Assembly (NCBI GenBank): GCA_009760885.1
Contig: CM019701.1
Location: 36,656,697 to 36,720,696 of the forward strand
Length of the DNA stretch: 64,000 bases
Source: Achatina immaculata
Taxonomy: Eukaryota; Mollusca; Gastropoda; Stylommatophora; Achatinidae
Direction of reading: 5' to 3'
Shown here: in pieces, positions 11,740-24,223 of the stretch
Layout: each line of letters starts with the position of its first letter
How positions within the stretch are numbered: position 1 is the first letter of the stretch
The notes under the pieces: generated by a model
Databases searched by the model: none
What the model saw: only the letters and a program-made list of their open reading frames with translations
Told to the model about the DNA's origin: nothing
Program-made: the position numbers and the translations under genes

Positions 11740-12211
11740 CAAAAGTAAGATTTTTAAGTCATGCATCTTTCCCATCGCAACATATGCCCGTGAGACCTGG
11801 ACACTTAACAAAACAGCTGAGAAACATATAAATGCCTTTGAATGTAAATGCTACAGAAAAGTTCTTCAAATATCATGGACACAAAAAAAAGAACAAATAT
11901 TATATAACTTATATAACTTAATATTGAAGAAGGCTCGCTAGTAAAGAGGATTAAAAAGAGAGAACTTAAATATTTTGGACACACTGAACGTCATGATAAT
12001 CTAGAGAAGACCGTCTTGGAAAGGTACATAATGGGAAAAGAAAGAGAGGAAGACCAAGGCGAAGATGGCTGCAAGACATCGTTGATGATCTGCAAATGGA
12101 TGCATCAGCAGCAGACCTTCTTGCTCACAACCAAGAGGCCTACAGAAGTGCTGTTAGGTATGCAAAGTTCCGCAAGGGACATGCAAATGAATGAATGAAT
12201 GAATAAATGAA
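11740..12211 (+). mobile_element. LINE-B 3' fragment with 17-bp TSD
   Basis: Only the last 470 bp are present, from the CETWTLNKTAEKHINAFECK region to the (GAAT)n tail. The duplication CGTATCATGGAGAACTA (11723-11739 and 12212-12228) is exact over 17 bp. This is a clean example of 5' truncation during retrotransposition. Confidence 0.9.
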
Positions 12212-12589
12212 CGTATCATGGAGAACTAAGAAAAATATTTGAGTTATCAGTAACAGAGCTACTGCATTTCCCAATATATATATATATATTGCTCTTTGCA
12301 TGTCCCTGACAATTCCAGTCACGTTAGTATCTGGTGAACGCAGTTGTCTAAATTCAGATTAATAAGAACTTACTTGAGGTCTACAGTGGTACAAGAACGA
12401 CTTGATAAATTTTAATTTGTATGTTAGAAGAAAAACATACAGAATATTATATGCAATGTTAAGAAGCCAGAATTAAAAGTTTAGATTAAACTTTAAGAAA
12501 ATAAATATGCTGAGAAAAAGACAAGAAAGACAAGAAAAGTCCCCCCCCCCAATTTTTTACAAAGTGGTGAACATTTTAAATTGTAATTA

Positions 12590-12735
12590 CTAAGGCAAAG
12601 TTAAAGGTAAAGATTCCTTTTCTATGCCATTAAGGCATATTGATGGATACAGTGTTAGGCCCGTATTTCCAAGGCCTTCGGCACATGAAAGTGTAATGTG
12701 ATAAGTATCACGCCTGACCGTATTTACCTCTCCTA
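12590..12735. mobile_element. Short SINE-like repeat, copy 2
   Basis: The segment resembles the 123-bp insertion at 57355-57477 read on the opposite strand. It shares AAGGTAA..., ATGCC.TTAAGGCATA, GTGTTAGGCCCGTATTTCC and GTATCACGCCTGACCG. No duplication was seen around this older copy. It has no obvious A or B box. Confidence 0.55.
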
Positions 12736-13972
12736 ATTTCTCTGGTACCCGTTAAACTGTGATCACTATGTAGTCTAATTGTTTGAGTTGTAATGTTATG
12801 CTGCTGTTAATGCATTAATTTAATATATACGAGTATTTGAGTGCATTTCTGACCTATGACTGACTGTCTGTCTGTCTATCTTGTCTGTGACCGCGACAGA
12901 TTAGGCAGTAATTGAGGACATGAAGATGAAGTTGGTTTTATTCAATTGGTTGCCGATGTGCGAAAAATCTGTCAATTCAAGCCAAATGAGCAAAACTGGC
13001 GAATATTGGAAAAGTTAGTGTATTGACTTTTTAGATCAGACGTTCAGTGGTACGGGATAGCAGAATTGAACTACTAGTTCAAATAATAAACATTAATAAT
13101 ACTATAGATAAACTGACTCTGATTATTATATAGATAAACATTCAATTGAAAATAGAAAAAAAGGCCCCGCAGTTCTTCCTGAAACTGGGCCTGGCGCTTG
13201 CTAAGGTGTCCCTGATTATGTAGGCAACTTGTATAAAGCTTCAGATAAGAAGTAAGAACAATAAAACAGGTTATAAGTTACAAGGAAACACTCAGTCGAG
13301 TTATAGCTGCATTTATTACCGTAAAGATAACACTAGTGAATGTTTTACTGCCAGTAAAGCAGTTAACAAAGAGATGAAAACGGGTGTTTGGAAGCCGGGT
13401 GTTAGCTTCTCTTGTGTGGACTTTGACTCGCAGCGAATCCTTTTGAAGCTTTCTCAAGCCGTCGTGTCTAGTTGATAGCAGGCAAAAAAGAAAGTAGTAA
13501 TAATAAATAATAATAAAAGAAGAAGTCCTCACACTTGTTATGATTTTATAACAAATTAAAATTAATAATGAGATCTTATAAGTTCTTTCTGACTGTACAC
13601 AATTGAGTGTTATCTAACAAAATACTCACAGAACGTCTGCGGCGATGAAGTTGAAATATAGCGCCCGGAGATCTTCAATACGCGCTACAATTTAAATATG
13701 AACAATGGAAAGTGTAGACTGTTAATGATTTGTCTCATGAAACCACTTCATACATGCATTTGTTGCGTCCTTGATTATGTCAAGCAAAGTTTACTTTGCA
13801 CAGAACACTTGACCCCTTTTCCACATGCGGTGTGTATGCCTTCACCGAAGTGTTAACGCACTTGCCTGATAAGTAAAACGAAATGCAAAGTACCAGCCTC
13901 GTCTGTGTTTTTATCTTGATATCAGCAATCATAAGTAGTGCAGACTAAGCACAAGGCTGCTATGTGGTCTTT
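12736..13972. other. No recognised feature
   Basis: Unique A/T-rich sequence. A short frame at 13278-13532 (minus) has no support beyond length. Confidence 0.4.
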
Positions 13973-14185
<213 letters not shown>

Positions 14186-14272
14186 GGCATCTCTCATCAC
14201 AATGGAAGCAATGAAGATGTTTGATAGAAATATATTATGATTTGTCTTTGTTAATATCAGGTTCCTTTAGTT

Positions 14273-14964
14273 CATTCATTCATTTGCATGTCCCTTGCGG
14301 AACTTTGCCTCCCAAACAGCACTCCTGTAGGGCTCTCGGTTGTGAGCAAGGTGGCCTGCTGTTGTTGCATCCATTTCCAGATCGTCAACGATGTCTTGCA
14401 GCCATCTTCGTTTTGGTCTTCCTCATTTTCTTTTTCCTATTATGAATCCTTCCAATACGGTCTTCTCTAAATTATCATGACGTTTAATGTATCCAAAATA
14501 TTTAAGTTTTCTCTCTTTAATCCTCTTTACTAGCCACCCTTCTTCAATATTAAGTTCTTGTAGCATGGATATATTTGTTCTTTTTTGTGTCCACGATATC
14601 TGAAGAACTTTTCTGTAGCATTCACATTCGAAGGCATTTATGTGTTTCTCAGCTGTTTTTGTTAAGTGTCCAGGTCTCACAGTTGGGAAAGATGCATGCC
14701 CTTACAAATCTTCTTTTTGTGGTTCTGTCTGCTCCTCTCCACACATTCTTTATTTGTTTTACTTTCTGAAGAGCGATAGATGTCCTCCTTTTAATTTCCC
14801 TCATTGTATCTCCATTATTAGTTAGCAGTGATCCAAGATATTCAAAACTCTCCACTTCTTCCAGTTTTTCCTCATTGATACATATTTCAGTTGCCTTGTT
14901 TGTTTTGTCAGTTGTCATCACTTTAGTTTTCTTCGCATTAAGACAGAGGTTCTGCTTTAGGTTC
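14273..14964 (-). mobile_element. LINE-B copy, 5'-truncated, with 10-bp TSD
   Basis: On the minus strand it reads from LMTTDKTNKATEICINEEKL through EYLGSLLTNNGDTMREIKRR, VWRGADRTTKRRFVRACIFP and ISWTQKRTNIS to the (GAAT)n tail at the left. It is broken near 14660 and 14430. TCCTTTAGTT flanks it at 14263-14272 and 14965-14974. Confidence 0.87.
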
Positions 14965-14974
14965 TCCTTTAGTT

Positions 14975-16383
14975 ACAGGAACATTTAGGTGGTTATTTGT
15001 GAGCAAGGATAATATGTGTAGAAAAAAGTAACGAAAAAAGCTTTCCAAATGACAGTAGCATGAAAGTGTTTACAGTAATTAGATATTTTACATATCTCTC
15101 TCTCTCTCTCTCTCTCTCTCTGACACACACCGAGCAGAAACACACGCCACATTTTATCTGACAAACCGTTCCTTCCACAAGTTTATATCAGAAGATCTAA
15201 GTACAAGCTGTTATATAGTTACCACTAGTAATAACTACATAGCTTCCGTGAAGTTTGTGTCAGGCTGACCTATTCTTGTATGAACACGTCACTTCAGAAA
15301 ATGAAAGTAACCAAAGATATCTCAAAACCAGAAATATTTCTGTTGTGTAACTGTGACCTCGTGTACTTTATGTCAGCCGTGAACCCAGGGAGGGCCTGAA
15401 GTGTCTGACAAAACCTAAAGAGGGCATATCGACCTTTCCAGCTTATTTCCTGTCGTCTCCATCGAGTTTATTATTTAGCATGATATTGGGAAATGAAAAA
15501 CCACTAGCGCTCAGACAACTGAGATAAAGTGTTTTCTTTCTCGCTGAAGGTAGAATGTTTCATAGAAACAGCCAACAGTTTCAAGTGTATAAACCGAACA
15601 AGGACCTTGCATTAGATGCAGTATGAAAACACAGCTCAGACAGATGAAGGAAGTAAAACGTTATACAAGAAATATATTAGACAAAGCAGGAAAATATTTC
15701 GATTTTGTTGAAAGAAAAAGCCAACAATATAATAATGTGAACATTTCTATATTCGAATTTGAATATATGAACACTTTATACTACACTGGATTGACATGAC
15801 TGTGGAGAAGGTGTTTTATAACATTTGCAGGAATTAGTTGCAGAAAGTAGTTTATGATGAAAAAAAGGTGCTACATGGTGAAGTGTTTGAAATGTGGTAC
15901 TTATTTGTAAGAAAGGCATTTTCTTGGAACTTATTTGTAAGAGAGACATTTTGCTTTCATGGTCATCTGAGATTAAGTATTTGGAACAAAGATGGCTGAA
16001 CGATGTTCTGAGGCTATAAATGTGATCCAAATGGAAACCTTAAATTTATCACAGAAATTCTAAGCACTGCCCCATCATCAGCTAAGTTGCTAATAACGTA
16101 AAGAGCGTATACTAGGTGGCAGCACGGTTCCAATGAGCTAGATGACGTCTTAGTAGCCGTGTAAAGAGGTTCGCTCCTGTAGAAACATGCACGATCCGTT
16201 TAAAGAATAGTTGCAAGTCGTGACGAGAACTAATCCGCTCCTTGTTAGAACGAACAATGGCCTGGTTGCAGGAACAGAATACGCACAGTAGTATGCGAAG
16301 ATACACATCACTTACCAGTACATCATTAAACTCTTTCTCCGCACTGAGACTTTTAAATAATTTTGTAAAAAAAAAAATGAAAG
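14975..16383. other. No recognised feature
   Basis: Contains only an (AG)n run at 15094-15121. The short minus frames at 15776-16306 look like chance. Confidence 0.4.
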
Positions 16384-17145
16384 GGGCGGGGGGGGGGGGG
16401 GGAGCCAGTGATTAGAGATCGAGAAAGATAGGAAAATGCTGGGGGGGCAGAGATTAGAGATCGAGAAAAGCAGGAAAATGCTGGGGGTGGAGGGGGGGGG
16501 TAGAGATTAGAGATCGAGAAAGATAGGAAAATGCTGGGGGGGGGGGGCAGAGATTAGAGATCGAGAAAGGCAGAAAAATGTGGGGGGGCAGAGATTAGAG
16601 ATGACAAAGATAGGAAATGCTGGGGGGGGGCGGGCAGAGATTAGAGATCGAGAAAGGCAGAAATTGTGGGGGGGGGGGGGCAGAGATTAGAGATTGAGAA
16701 AGATAGGAAATGCTGGGGGGGGGGCAGAGATTAGAGATGAGAAAGATAGGAAATGGTGGGCGGGGGGGGGGGGCGGGCAGAGATTAGAGATCGAGAAAGG
16801 CAGAAAAATGCTGGGGGGGGGGGGAAGGCAGAGATTAGAGATCGAGAAAGGCAGAAAAATGTGGGGGGGGGGGGCAGAGATTAGAGATGACAAAGATAGG
16901 AAATGCTGGGGGGGGGCGGGCAGAGATTAGAGATCGAGAAAGGCAGAAAAATGTGGGGGGGGGCAGAGATTAGAGATTGAGAAAGATAGGAAATGCTGGG
17001 GGGGGGGGGCAGAGATTAGAGATGAGAAAGATAGGAAATGCTGGGGGGGGGCGGGCAGAGATTAGAGATCGAGAAAGGCAGAAAAATGCTGGGGGGGGGG
17101 GGGGGAAGGCAGAGATTAGAGATCGAGAAAGGCAGGAAAAAGCAA
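16384..17145. repeat. Purine-rich tandem array with long G-tracts
   Basis: Sixteen units share AGATTAGAGAT, then GA(G/C)AAAG and a G-run of 7-14 bases; unit length is about 45-50 bp. The plus strand is almost wholly purine except for short CTG, CGGG and ATC interruptions. Units 4-9 and 10-15 repeat the same order of variants with a period of about 280 bp, a second-order repeat. The array could form G-quadruplex or triplex DNA. Proline/glycine-rich frames across it are not genes. Confidence 0.95.
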
Positions 17146-17289
17146 AGGAAGGTGTGAAAATGGAAACTAGCATTTACTTTGATTCTAGGGAAACACGCCT
17201 GTGCATCGTCTGACAAATTATCTCAGCTTATACACAATCTCTATTCTAATTATGCTTCTGACATTATTGTACAGAAAAATCTAAGTTCC

Positions 17290-17392
17290 CGTTGAAACTG
17301 CATGCCGAGGGTTATGAAGTGTTAGGGCCCTCATATTTCTAGGCCACTGCAGAATTTGAGATAGTGATGTCAGGACGTGTCACCGCTGGTTT
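17290..17392. mobile_element. Short SINE-like repeat, copy 3 (degenerate)
   Basis: The segment GAAGTGTTAGGGCCCTCATATTTCTAGGCC... ATAGTGATGTCAGGACGTGTCACCGC aligns by eye with the copy at 12590-12735. It is the most diverged of the three copies. Confidence 0.35.
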
Positions 17393-17529
17393 TGTTTTCC
17401 TAGGGAAAGCCCAGACATCTATTTTTCAAGATTGAGTGAACCGGGAGACTGGAGGAGCATACCTCAGCATTTAGCGAACAGTTCTTTACTCGTTTTGCTT
17501 ATCTGCAGAACAATTATGTGGATATGGAA

Positions 17530-17695
17530 TATAGTCTTGTCTAGTTCGTGTTTTAATGTCACCGTGTGGATCTAATAAATGGCACTGTCTAGTTGCTGTT
17601 TCACTGTTACTGTGTGGATATATTAAATAGCGTTATGTAGTTGCTGTTTCACTGTTACTGTTTGGATATAGTATATAGCGTTATGTAGTTACTGT
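17530..17695. repeat. 48-bp minisatellite, first segment
   Basis: The unit is GTTACTGTTTCACTGTTACT followed by GTTTGGATATAGTATATAGC and GTTATGTA. About three units precede the LINE-A insertion at 17696. The array resumes at 19765. Confidence 0.9.
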
Positions 17696-19764
17696 CAAGG
17701 AGATCTCTCTCTCTCTCTCTGAACCTTAAGTGCCCAGGGCACATGGGGCTTCCGCAAGGGTTTTCCACAAATGCCTGTCCTTCGCCTTTTTTTCTGCTCT
17801 TGCCCAGGTGAGCCCTCTATTGCTCAACATCCTTTCTGTTGTTCTTCTCCATGTCTCTTTTGGTCTACCCTTACTTCTGTTAAGGAGATAATACCACCAA
17901 AAAAAGAAGCCCCTAAAAATAAATGGATGACAGACGACATCTTAGGACTGAATGACAAGAGGAGGAGGAGTAAAAATAACGAGGAAAAATAGAGCAAGAT
18001 AAATAAAGAAATAAGACGCAAATGCAGAGAAGCAAAAGAAGTGTGCTTAAATGAACAGTGCAGATAAATAGAGGACTCATAATAAAGACAGCAAAAACAT
18101 GCACAAACGAATTAGTGAACTCACAGGCAAGAAAACAAAATATACCACAGGATGCCTGAAATCGAAAGAAGGTAAAATGTTAATGGGAAAAGAAGACATT
18201 GTGGACAGGTGGACAGAGTACATCGGTGAGCTATATGGAGGAGAAAGAATAGAATTAATACCACTGAAAACTATGATGGACCACCAATACTTGAAGATGA
18301 TATCATAAATGCCATCAAACATACGAAGAAAGGAAAAGCGACTGGGCCTGATAATATACAACAGAAGAAATAGAGGCGCTAGATAGGAATAAAAATAATA
18401 ACCAAGTTACTGAATGACATTTACAACAGTGGTTATATGCCCAGTAACCTGCTTAAATCCACGTTTATAGCGCTACCAAATAAACCAGGTGCAAAGGAAT
18501 GTGATGACCACTCGACTATCAGCCTCTCATGTCACATAACGAAGTTACTTCTGAGAATCGTTATGAGAAGAACAAAGATAAAAATGGAAATAACAGATGA
18601 ACAGTTTGGATTTGTTGAACAAAAAGGGACACACAATACCATTTATGCTTTACGAACACTAACAGAAAGAGTTTTAGAAGTACAGAAAGATCTCTACTTA
18701 TGGTTCATTGATTACACCAACGCATTCGACAAGGTGAAACATAATGAAATTATTAAAATGCTTGAAGATATCAATATAGATGGCAAAGACCTGAGGATTG
18801 TAAAACTATTGGCAGCAAGAAGCAGCAATTCGAGTTGAAAATAGAACTGGAAAATATCAATCTATAAAACAATGGGTGCGACAAGGATGTGTACTATCTC
18901 CAGACCTTTTTTCTCTGTACAGCGAGAATATTCTAAGAACGATTATCACAGAACCAGACATAAAAATTGGAGGATACAATATTAACAACCTTCGATATGC
19001 TGACGACACAGTACTGATAGCTGAGAACCAACAAGACCTGTAAAATCTCTTGGATAAAGTGGCCAAAGAAAGTGAACAGAAAGGCCTAACTTTGAACATC
19101 CAAAAAAAAAAAAGACGGGTTATATCTAAGAAACAGAATCCACCAGCATGCAGTAAAAAATTAAATGGAACTATTCTAAAGCAGTTGCAGAAATTCAAAT
19201 ACTTTGGAGCAGTAATAACTTTAGATGGGAAATGCAGAACAGAAATTAGGAACAGAATAGGCCAAGCAAAGACTGCATTTCAGAGAATGAGAAACATACT
19301 ATGCAGCACATCCTTAGATTAGGAAACGAATCATAAAATGCTATATTGAACCTATCTTGTTATATGGAAGTGAATCATGGACAATAGGCAGGTCTGTACA
19401 AAATTCATTGGAAGCAGTAGAAATATGGTTTATTAGAAGAATGTTGCGAATCCCATGGATAGCAAAAATAACTAATGAAGAATGGATGAGAAGAGCTGGA
19501 GAGAAAAAAAAAACCTTGTCAAAAAGATAAGAGAGAGACAATGTACTTTCATAGGACATGCAATGAGAAAAGGGGGCATTGAAAATATTATAACAACAGA
19601 AAAATAGAGGGAAGAAGATCAAGAGGAAGACCAAGAGAAATGATACTGGACAATCTGACGGGATGGTGTGAGAGGAGATCACCAACTGAGCTGACGGCCT
19701 GCATGAAGGATCGTGTACTCTGGCATAACAACGCCAGTCGGCACGGCACCTGATGATGATGATG
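17696..19764 (+). mobile_element. LINE-A copy, longest in window, containing LINE-E
   Basis: The copy inserted into the 48-bp minisatellite, with AGTTACTGT at 17687-17695 and 19765-19773. It covers the linker before the reverse transcriptase (KKGKATGPDNIQ at about 18330) and the reverse transcriptase: MPSNLLKSTFIALPNKPGAK, EQFGFVEQKGTHNTIYALRT, WFIDYTNAFDKVKHNEI. Then come [14 protein letters not shown] sequence, [16 protein letters not shown], and the (GAT)n tail. No endonuclease is present. Several stops and frameshifts (18360, 18835, 19040, 19320) make it a pseudogene. Confidence 0.88.
17705..17881 (-). mobile_element. LINE-E 3' end nested in LINE-A
   Basis: On the minus strand this reads a typical LINE C-terminus (GRPKETWRRTTERMLSNRGL, then a Trp-x-x-Ala stretch and CALGT) and ends in a (GA)n run. 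The host LINE-A site AAGGAGAT is duplicated at 17697-17704 and 17882-17889. It is younger than the LINE-A copy. Confidence 0.7.
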
Positions 19765-20037
19765 AGTTACTGTTTCACTGTTACAGTTTGGATATAGTAA
19801 ATAGCGTTATGTGGTTACTGTTTGACAATTACTTTTTGATTATAGTATATAGCGTTATGTAGTTACTGTTTCACTGTTACTGTTTGGATATAGTAAATAG
19901 CGTTATGTAGTTACTGTTTCACTCTTACTGTTTGGATATAGTATATAACGTTATGTAATTACTGTTTCGCTGTTACTGTTTGGATATAGTATATAGCGTT
20001 ATGTAGTTACTGTTTCACTGTTACTGTGTAGATATAG

Positions 20038-20203
20038 TACAGAGTGTTCCATAAGAAACTGTGCATTAACCCAGTATTGATTCCGGTACTGTAGTGATAT
20101 CTTAATGTCTGCAGTATCTCTTCAGATCTACTTGCGTTAGTCATTAAGATATCACTACCATACTGAAATCGATACTGTGTTAATGCACTGTTGTTTTCTG
20201 TAT
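20038..20203. mobile_element. Palindromic MITE, copy 1
   Basis: Arms at 20057-20107 and 20142-20192 (51 nt each) are near-perfect inverted repeats around a 34-nt loop. The outer ends read CAGAGTGTTCC and (complement) CAGAAAACAAC next to TA, as in Tc1/mariner-type MITEs. The target is the GATATAGTA part of the 48-bp unit. Confidence 0.7.
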
Positions 20204-20229
20204 ATAAGCGTTATGTAGTTACTGTTTCA

Positions 20230-20335
20230 ATGGATGCAACAGCAGCAGGCCTTCTTGCTCACAACCGAGAGGCCTACAGGAGTGCTGTTTGGGAGGCAAA
20301 GTTCCGCAAGGGACATGCAAATGAATGAATGAATG
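20230..20335 (+). mobile_element. LINE-B 3' scrap in the minisatellite
   Basis: The last 106 bp of LINE-B with a (GAAT)n tail. AGTTACTGTTTCA occurs on both sides (20217-20229, 20336-20348). The same string is part of the tandem unit, so the duplication is likely but not unique evidence. Confidence 0.75.
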
Positions 20336-20780
20336 AGTTACTGTTTCATTGTTACTGTTTATATATAGTAAATAGCGTTATGTAGTTACTGTTTCACTGT
20401 TACTGTGTGGATATAGCACAGGGTGTTCATTAAGAAACTGTGCATTAACCCAGTATCGATTCCGGTACTGTAGTGATATCTAAATGTCTGCAGTATCTCT
20501 CCACACATCCTTATCAATGAATGTTAGAAAACGAGTCATAAAATGCTATATTGAACCTATCTTGTTATATGAAAGTGCAGGTCTGCACAAAAATCATTGG
20601 AAGCAGCAGAAATGTGGTTTATTAGAAGAATGTTGCGAATCCCATGGGCAGCAAAAATAACTAATGAAGAATGTATGAGAAGAGGTGGAGAAACAAAAAA
20701 AACCTTGTCAAAAAGATAAGAGAGAGACAATGTACTTTCATAAGACATGCAATGAGAAGAGGGGGCATTGAAAATATTAT

Positions 20781-21384
20781 TCATTCATTCATTCATTTGC
20801 ATGTCCCTTGCGGAACTTTGCCTCCCTAACAGCACTCCTGTAGGCCTCTCGGTTGTGAGCAAGATGACCTGCTGCTGCTGCGTCCATTTGCAGATCGTCA
20901 ACGATTTCTTGCAGCCATCTTCGTTTTGGTCTTCCTCTTTATCTTTTTCCCATTATGTATCCTTCCAATATGGTCTTCTCTAAATTATCATGACGTTTAA
21001 TGTGTCCAAAATATTTAAGTTTTCTCTCTTTAATCCTCTTTACTAGCCAGCCTTCTTCAATATTAAGCTCTTGTAGTATCGATATATTTGTTCTTTTTTT
21101 GTCCACGATATTTGGAGAACTCTTCTGTAGCATTTACATTCAAAGCCATTTATGTGTTTCTCAGCTGTTTTTGTTAAGTGTCCAGGTCTCACAGTTGGGA
21201 AAGATGCATGCCCTTACAAATCTTCTTTTTGTGGTTCTGTCTGCTCCTCTCCACACATTCTTTATTTGTTTTACTTTCTGAAGAGCGATAGATGTCATCC
21301 TTTTAATTTCCCTCATTGTATCTCCATTTTTAGTTAGCAGTGATCCAAAATATTCAAAACTCTCCACTTCTTCCAATATTATAG
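20781..21384 (-). mobile_element. LINE-B copy nested in LINE-A
   Basis: On the minus strand it runs from EEVESFEYFGSLLTKNGDTM to the (GAAT)n tail at the left. The 12-bp duplication TGAAAATATTAT of LINE-A sequence lies at 20769-20780 and 21385-21396. Confidence 0.88.
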
Positions 21385-21396
21385 TGAAAATATTAT

Positions 21397-24030
21397 CTTA
21401 TATATATCTTATATCCTTCCCGTGCCGTTAGACGTCACATAGGGCTCGCAAAGTAGTTCGCCAATTTTTCCTGTCTTCGGCGAGTCTTTCAACCTCATCA
21501 AAGGATTTTATGCCTGTTAACTTGGCCTCTCTTAATAATGTTCTCTTCAGAGTTTCACGCGGTCTGCCCCTTTTTCTTCGGCCTGTTGTGTTCCACTTGA
21601 TAGCTTGTTTTGGGATTCTCTGCTCATTTCTTCTCATCAAGTGGCCAACATATGTCCATCTCCTTTTCCTGATCACCCGTGAGACTGGTTGTTGTTCAGT
21701 CATCTGTCTTATCTCTGCATTGTTCTTGAATTCATTCCACTTGATGCCGAGTATTTTCCTTAGGCATTTGTTTTCAAAAGAGTCTAATTTCTTTTCTATT
21801 TCTTTAGTTGTTTTCCAGCTTTCGCATGCATAAATGAGGGTGGATATTACATTTGAATTGAATAGTCTTAACTTGGTTTTTGTGCTTATAACTTTTGAAT
21901 TCCATATGTTCTCAAGATTCTTGAAGATTGATGCTGCTTTTGCAATTCTGATCCTAACTTCCTTTCTAGTGTCACCATCCTGGTCTATGTAGCTGCCAAG
22001 GTATGCAAATTGATTGACTTCTTCAATATCTGTCCCTTCTATGTGTATTTTTCCATTTTGATTGATGGGAATTTTCATTATTTTTGTTTTGTCCTTGTTA
22101 ATTTCAAGTCCTATTTTGCTAGCCAGTGAAGATAGGCTATCTGTTTTTTCTTGCATGGAATTCACATTATTACTGATAAGAGTTATGTCATCAGCAAAAT
22201 CAAGATCTTCTAGTTGGGTCCCATGTACCCAGTCAATACCTGTGTTACCTGTGCAGCATTTTTCATTATGAAGTCTATTGTAATCCCAAAAAGTAAAGGA
22301 GACAGTATACATCCTTGTTTCACGCCTGTTTCAATCTGGAACCATTCACTCATCCCTTCTTCTGTCTTGACTGCACAACCATATCCATTGTATAAGTCCT
22401 TAATGATGTTGACAATTTTAGATGGTATTCCATATAGACATAAAATTCTCCATAATGAATCTCTGTGTATGCTATCAAATGCCTTCTTAAAATCTATGAA
22501 ATTCAGTATTAATGGTTTCTGCTTTTCAATATGTTCTTCAAGTATTATTCTTAGAGTAAAGATCTGGTCGAGACAGCTTCTCCCTTTTCGAAATCCTGCT
22601 TGTTCTTCTCTCATTGCAGTATCCACTATATCTTTGAGTCTATTCAAAATGACCTTGCAAAATACTTTTGACACAACTGATATTAAGGTTACTCCTCTCC
22701 AGTTGTTACAGTCACTAAGGTTGCCCTTTTTTGGTATTTTCACAATGATTCCCTTCTTCCAATTAGAAGGGACCTTTTCTTCTTTCCAAATCTTGTTAAA
22801 CATTCTCTGTAGTTGTCTCATGTTGTCACTATTGATAGCTTTTAGCATCTCGGCTGTTATTTCATCTTCACCTGCAGCTTTGTTGTTAGCCATTAAATTC
22901 ACTGCTGTTTCAGTTTCATGCAATTCAATTTCATCTAGATTGACATTTAGTTGTGGGGCTGGTAAGTCAGTTTCAAGGTTTAACAATTCTTTTGGGTGTG
23001 GTCGATTGAGTATTTCTTGGAAGTGTTCAGCCCATCTTTGCTTTTGGTCTTTATTTGATGTTAATAGTGTTCCAGTTTTGCTAAGGATTGGTCTTTCTTT
23101 AGATGTAATAGTACCTGTTAGCCTCTTTTGTATGTTATATAAAGTTTTGCTGTCTCCTGTTTTTGCTGCTTTTTCTGCCTCTTTCGCCATATTGTCTATG
23201 TATTCTCTTTTATCCCTTCTAGCTGAACTTTTTACTTTCTTGTCTATGTCTTTGTATTTTGCTTTTGCCGAATCTCTTTCATGATCTGCTTTTGCATTCA
23301 ACATGTTTAATTTGACTGCTCGTCTTTCATGTATATACTTCCATGTTTTATCTGATATCCATGCTTTTCTATTTGGTTTTTCCAATCCAGCGCTTACTTT
23401 TGCTGCTGTGATTATGGCTGTGCTGTAAGAATTCCATAACTCATCTATACCTATCTCCTCAACTTCACTGGGTGTTTTGGAATGATTGGCAAGTTCCTGA
23501 TTGAAATTAATGTTAGTATTTTCTTCTTGTAGGCTGTGGCTGTTTATCTTTCTGTGTACTGATTTCTTGTGTTGACTTTTCAATTTTAGTTTTATTTTCC
23601 CTATGCACAGGTTGTGATCACTGTTGACATCTGCACCCCTATAAGCCCTTACATCCATGAGAGATGTTCTGTATTGCTTTCTAATACAAAAATGGTCTAT
23701 CTGGTTTCTAGTTCTATCATCTGGAGATATCCATGTTGTTTTATGTATCTCTTTGTGTGGGAATATTGTGCCTCCAATGACCATGCCCTCTGTTAAACAT
23801 ATTTCAATTAATCTTTCTCCATTCTGATTAACCATGTCAATTCCTTCTTTCCCCATCACTTTTTCAACGTCGGTATTATCCTTCCCTACCTTAGCATTGA
23901 AGTCCCCCATAGCAATTAGGATGTCGTGTTTAGGGACTTTGTTGATGATTTGTTGTAGTTGGTGATAAAAGTCGTCTTTCACATCATCATCTGCATCATT
24001 CGTGGGTGCATAACACTGTATTATTGTCAT
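21397..24030 (-). mobile_element. LINE-C copy, near-complete endonuclease plus reverse transcriptase
   Basis: This is the best-preserved retrotransposon here (2.6 kb). From 24026 down it encodes the C-terminal part of an APE endonuclease (IIQCYAPTNDADDDV, ILIAMGDFNAKVG, TTWISPDDRTRNQIDHF, VNSDHNL). A linker and the reverse transcriptase follow (CNNWRGVTLISVVSKV, AGFRKGRSCLDQIFTLR, LNFIDFKKAFDSIH, GVKQGCILSPLLFG, then FADDITLI). It ends GRRKRGRPRETLKRTLLREA and ALCDV. One missing T near 22258 shifts the frame between LLFGITIDFIMK and FADD. The first part of the endonuclease is absent (5' truncation). AAATATTAT flanks it (21388-21396, 24031-24039). Confidence 0.92.
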
Positions 24031-24223
24031 AAATATTATACCAACAGGAAAAATAGAAGGAAGAAGATCAAGAGGAAGACCAAGATAAATTATACTGGAC
24101 AGTCTGACGGGATGGTGTGAGAGGAGATCACCAACTGAGCTGATGGCCTGCATGAAGGATCGTGTACTCTGGAGAAACATAATAGCCAACGCCAGTCGAC
24201 ACGGCACCTGAAGATGATGATGA

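Larger units (their letters stand above)
19765..20493. repeat. 48-bp minisatellite, middle segment, with MITE copies and a LINE-B scrap
   Basis: The 48-bp units continue from 17695. The array is interrupted by a palindromic element (20038-20203), a LINE-B tail (20230-20335) and the left half of a second palindromic element (from about 20410). Confidence 0.9.
20504..24223 (+). mobile_element. LINE-A copy split by LINE-B and LINE-C
   Basis: LINE-A sequence runs from 20504 (NTSLSMNVRKRV-like region) to 20780 and resumes at 24031-24223 through the GRRSRGRPR region to the (GAT)n tail. TATCTCTCCA flanks it at 20494-20503 and 24224-24233. It landed inside the second palindromic MITE. Confidence 0.85.

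Noticed and set aside
16112..16306. Short minus-strand frame (LQLFFKRIVHVSTGANLFTR)
   Set aside because: No convincing splice sites and no neighbouring exon with matching phase.
16687..17216. Proline- and glycine-rich open frames
   Set aside because: Produced by the G-tract tandem array on both strands.
22214..23284. 356-codon open frame on the plus strand
   Set aside because: It is the antisense of the LINE-C endonuclease/reverse transcriptase frame and has no domain of its own.
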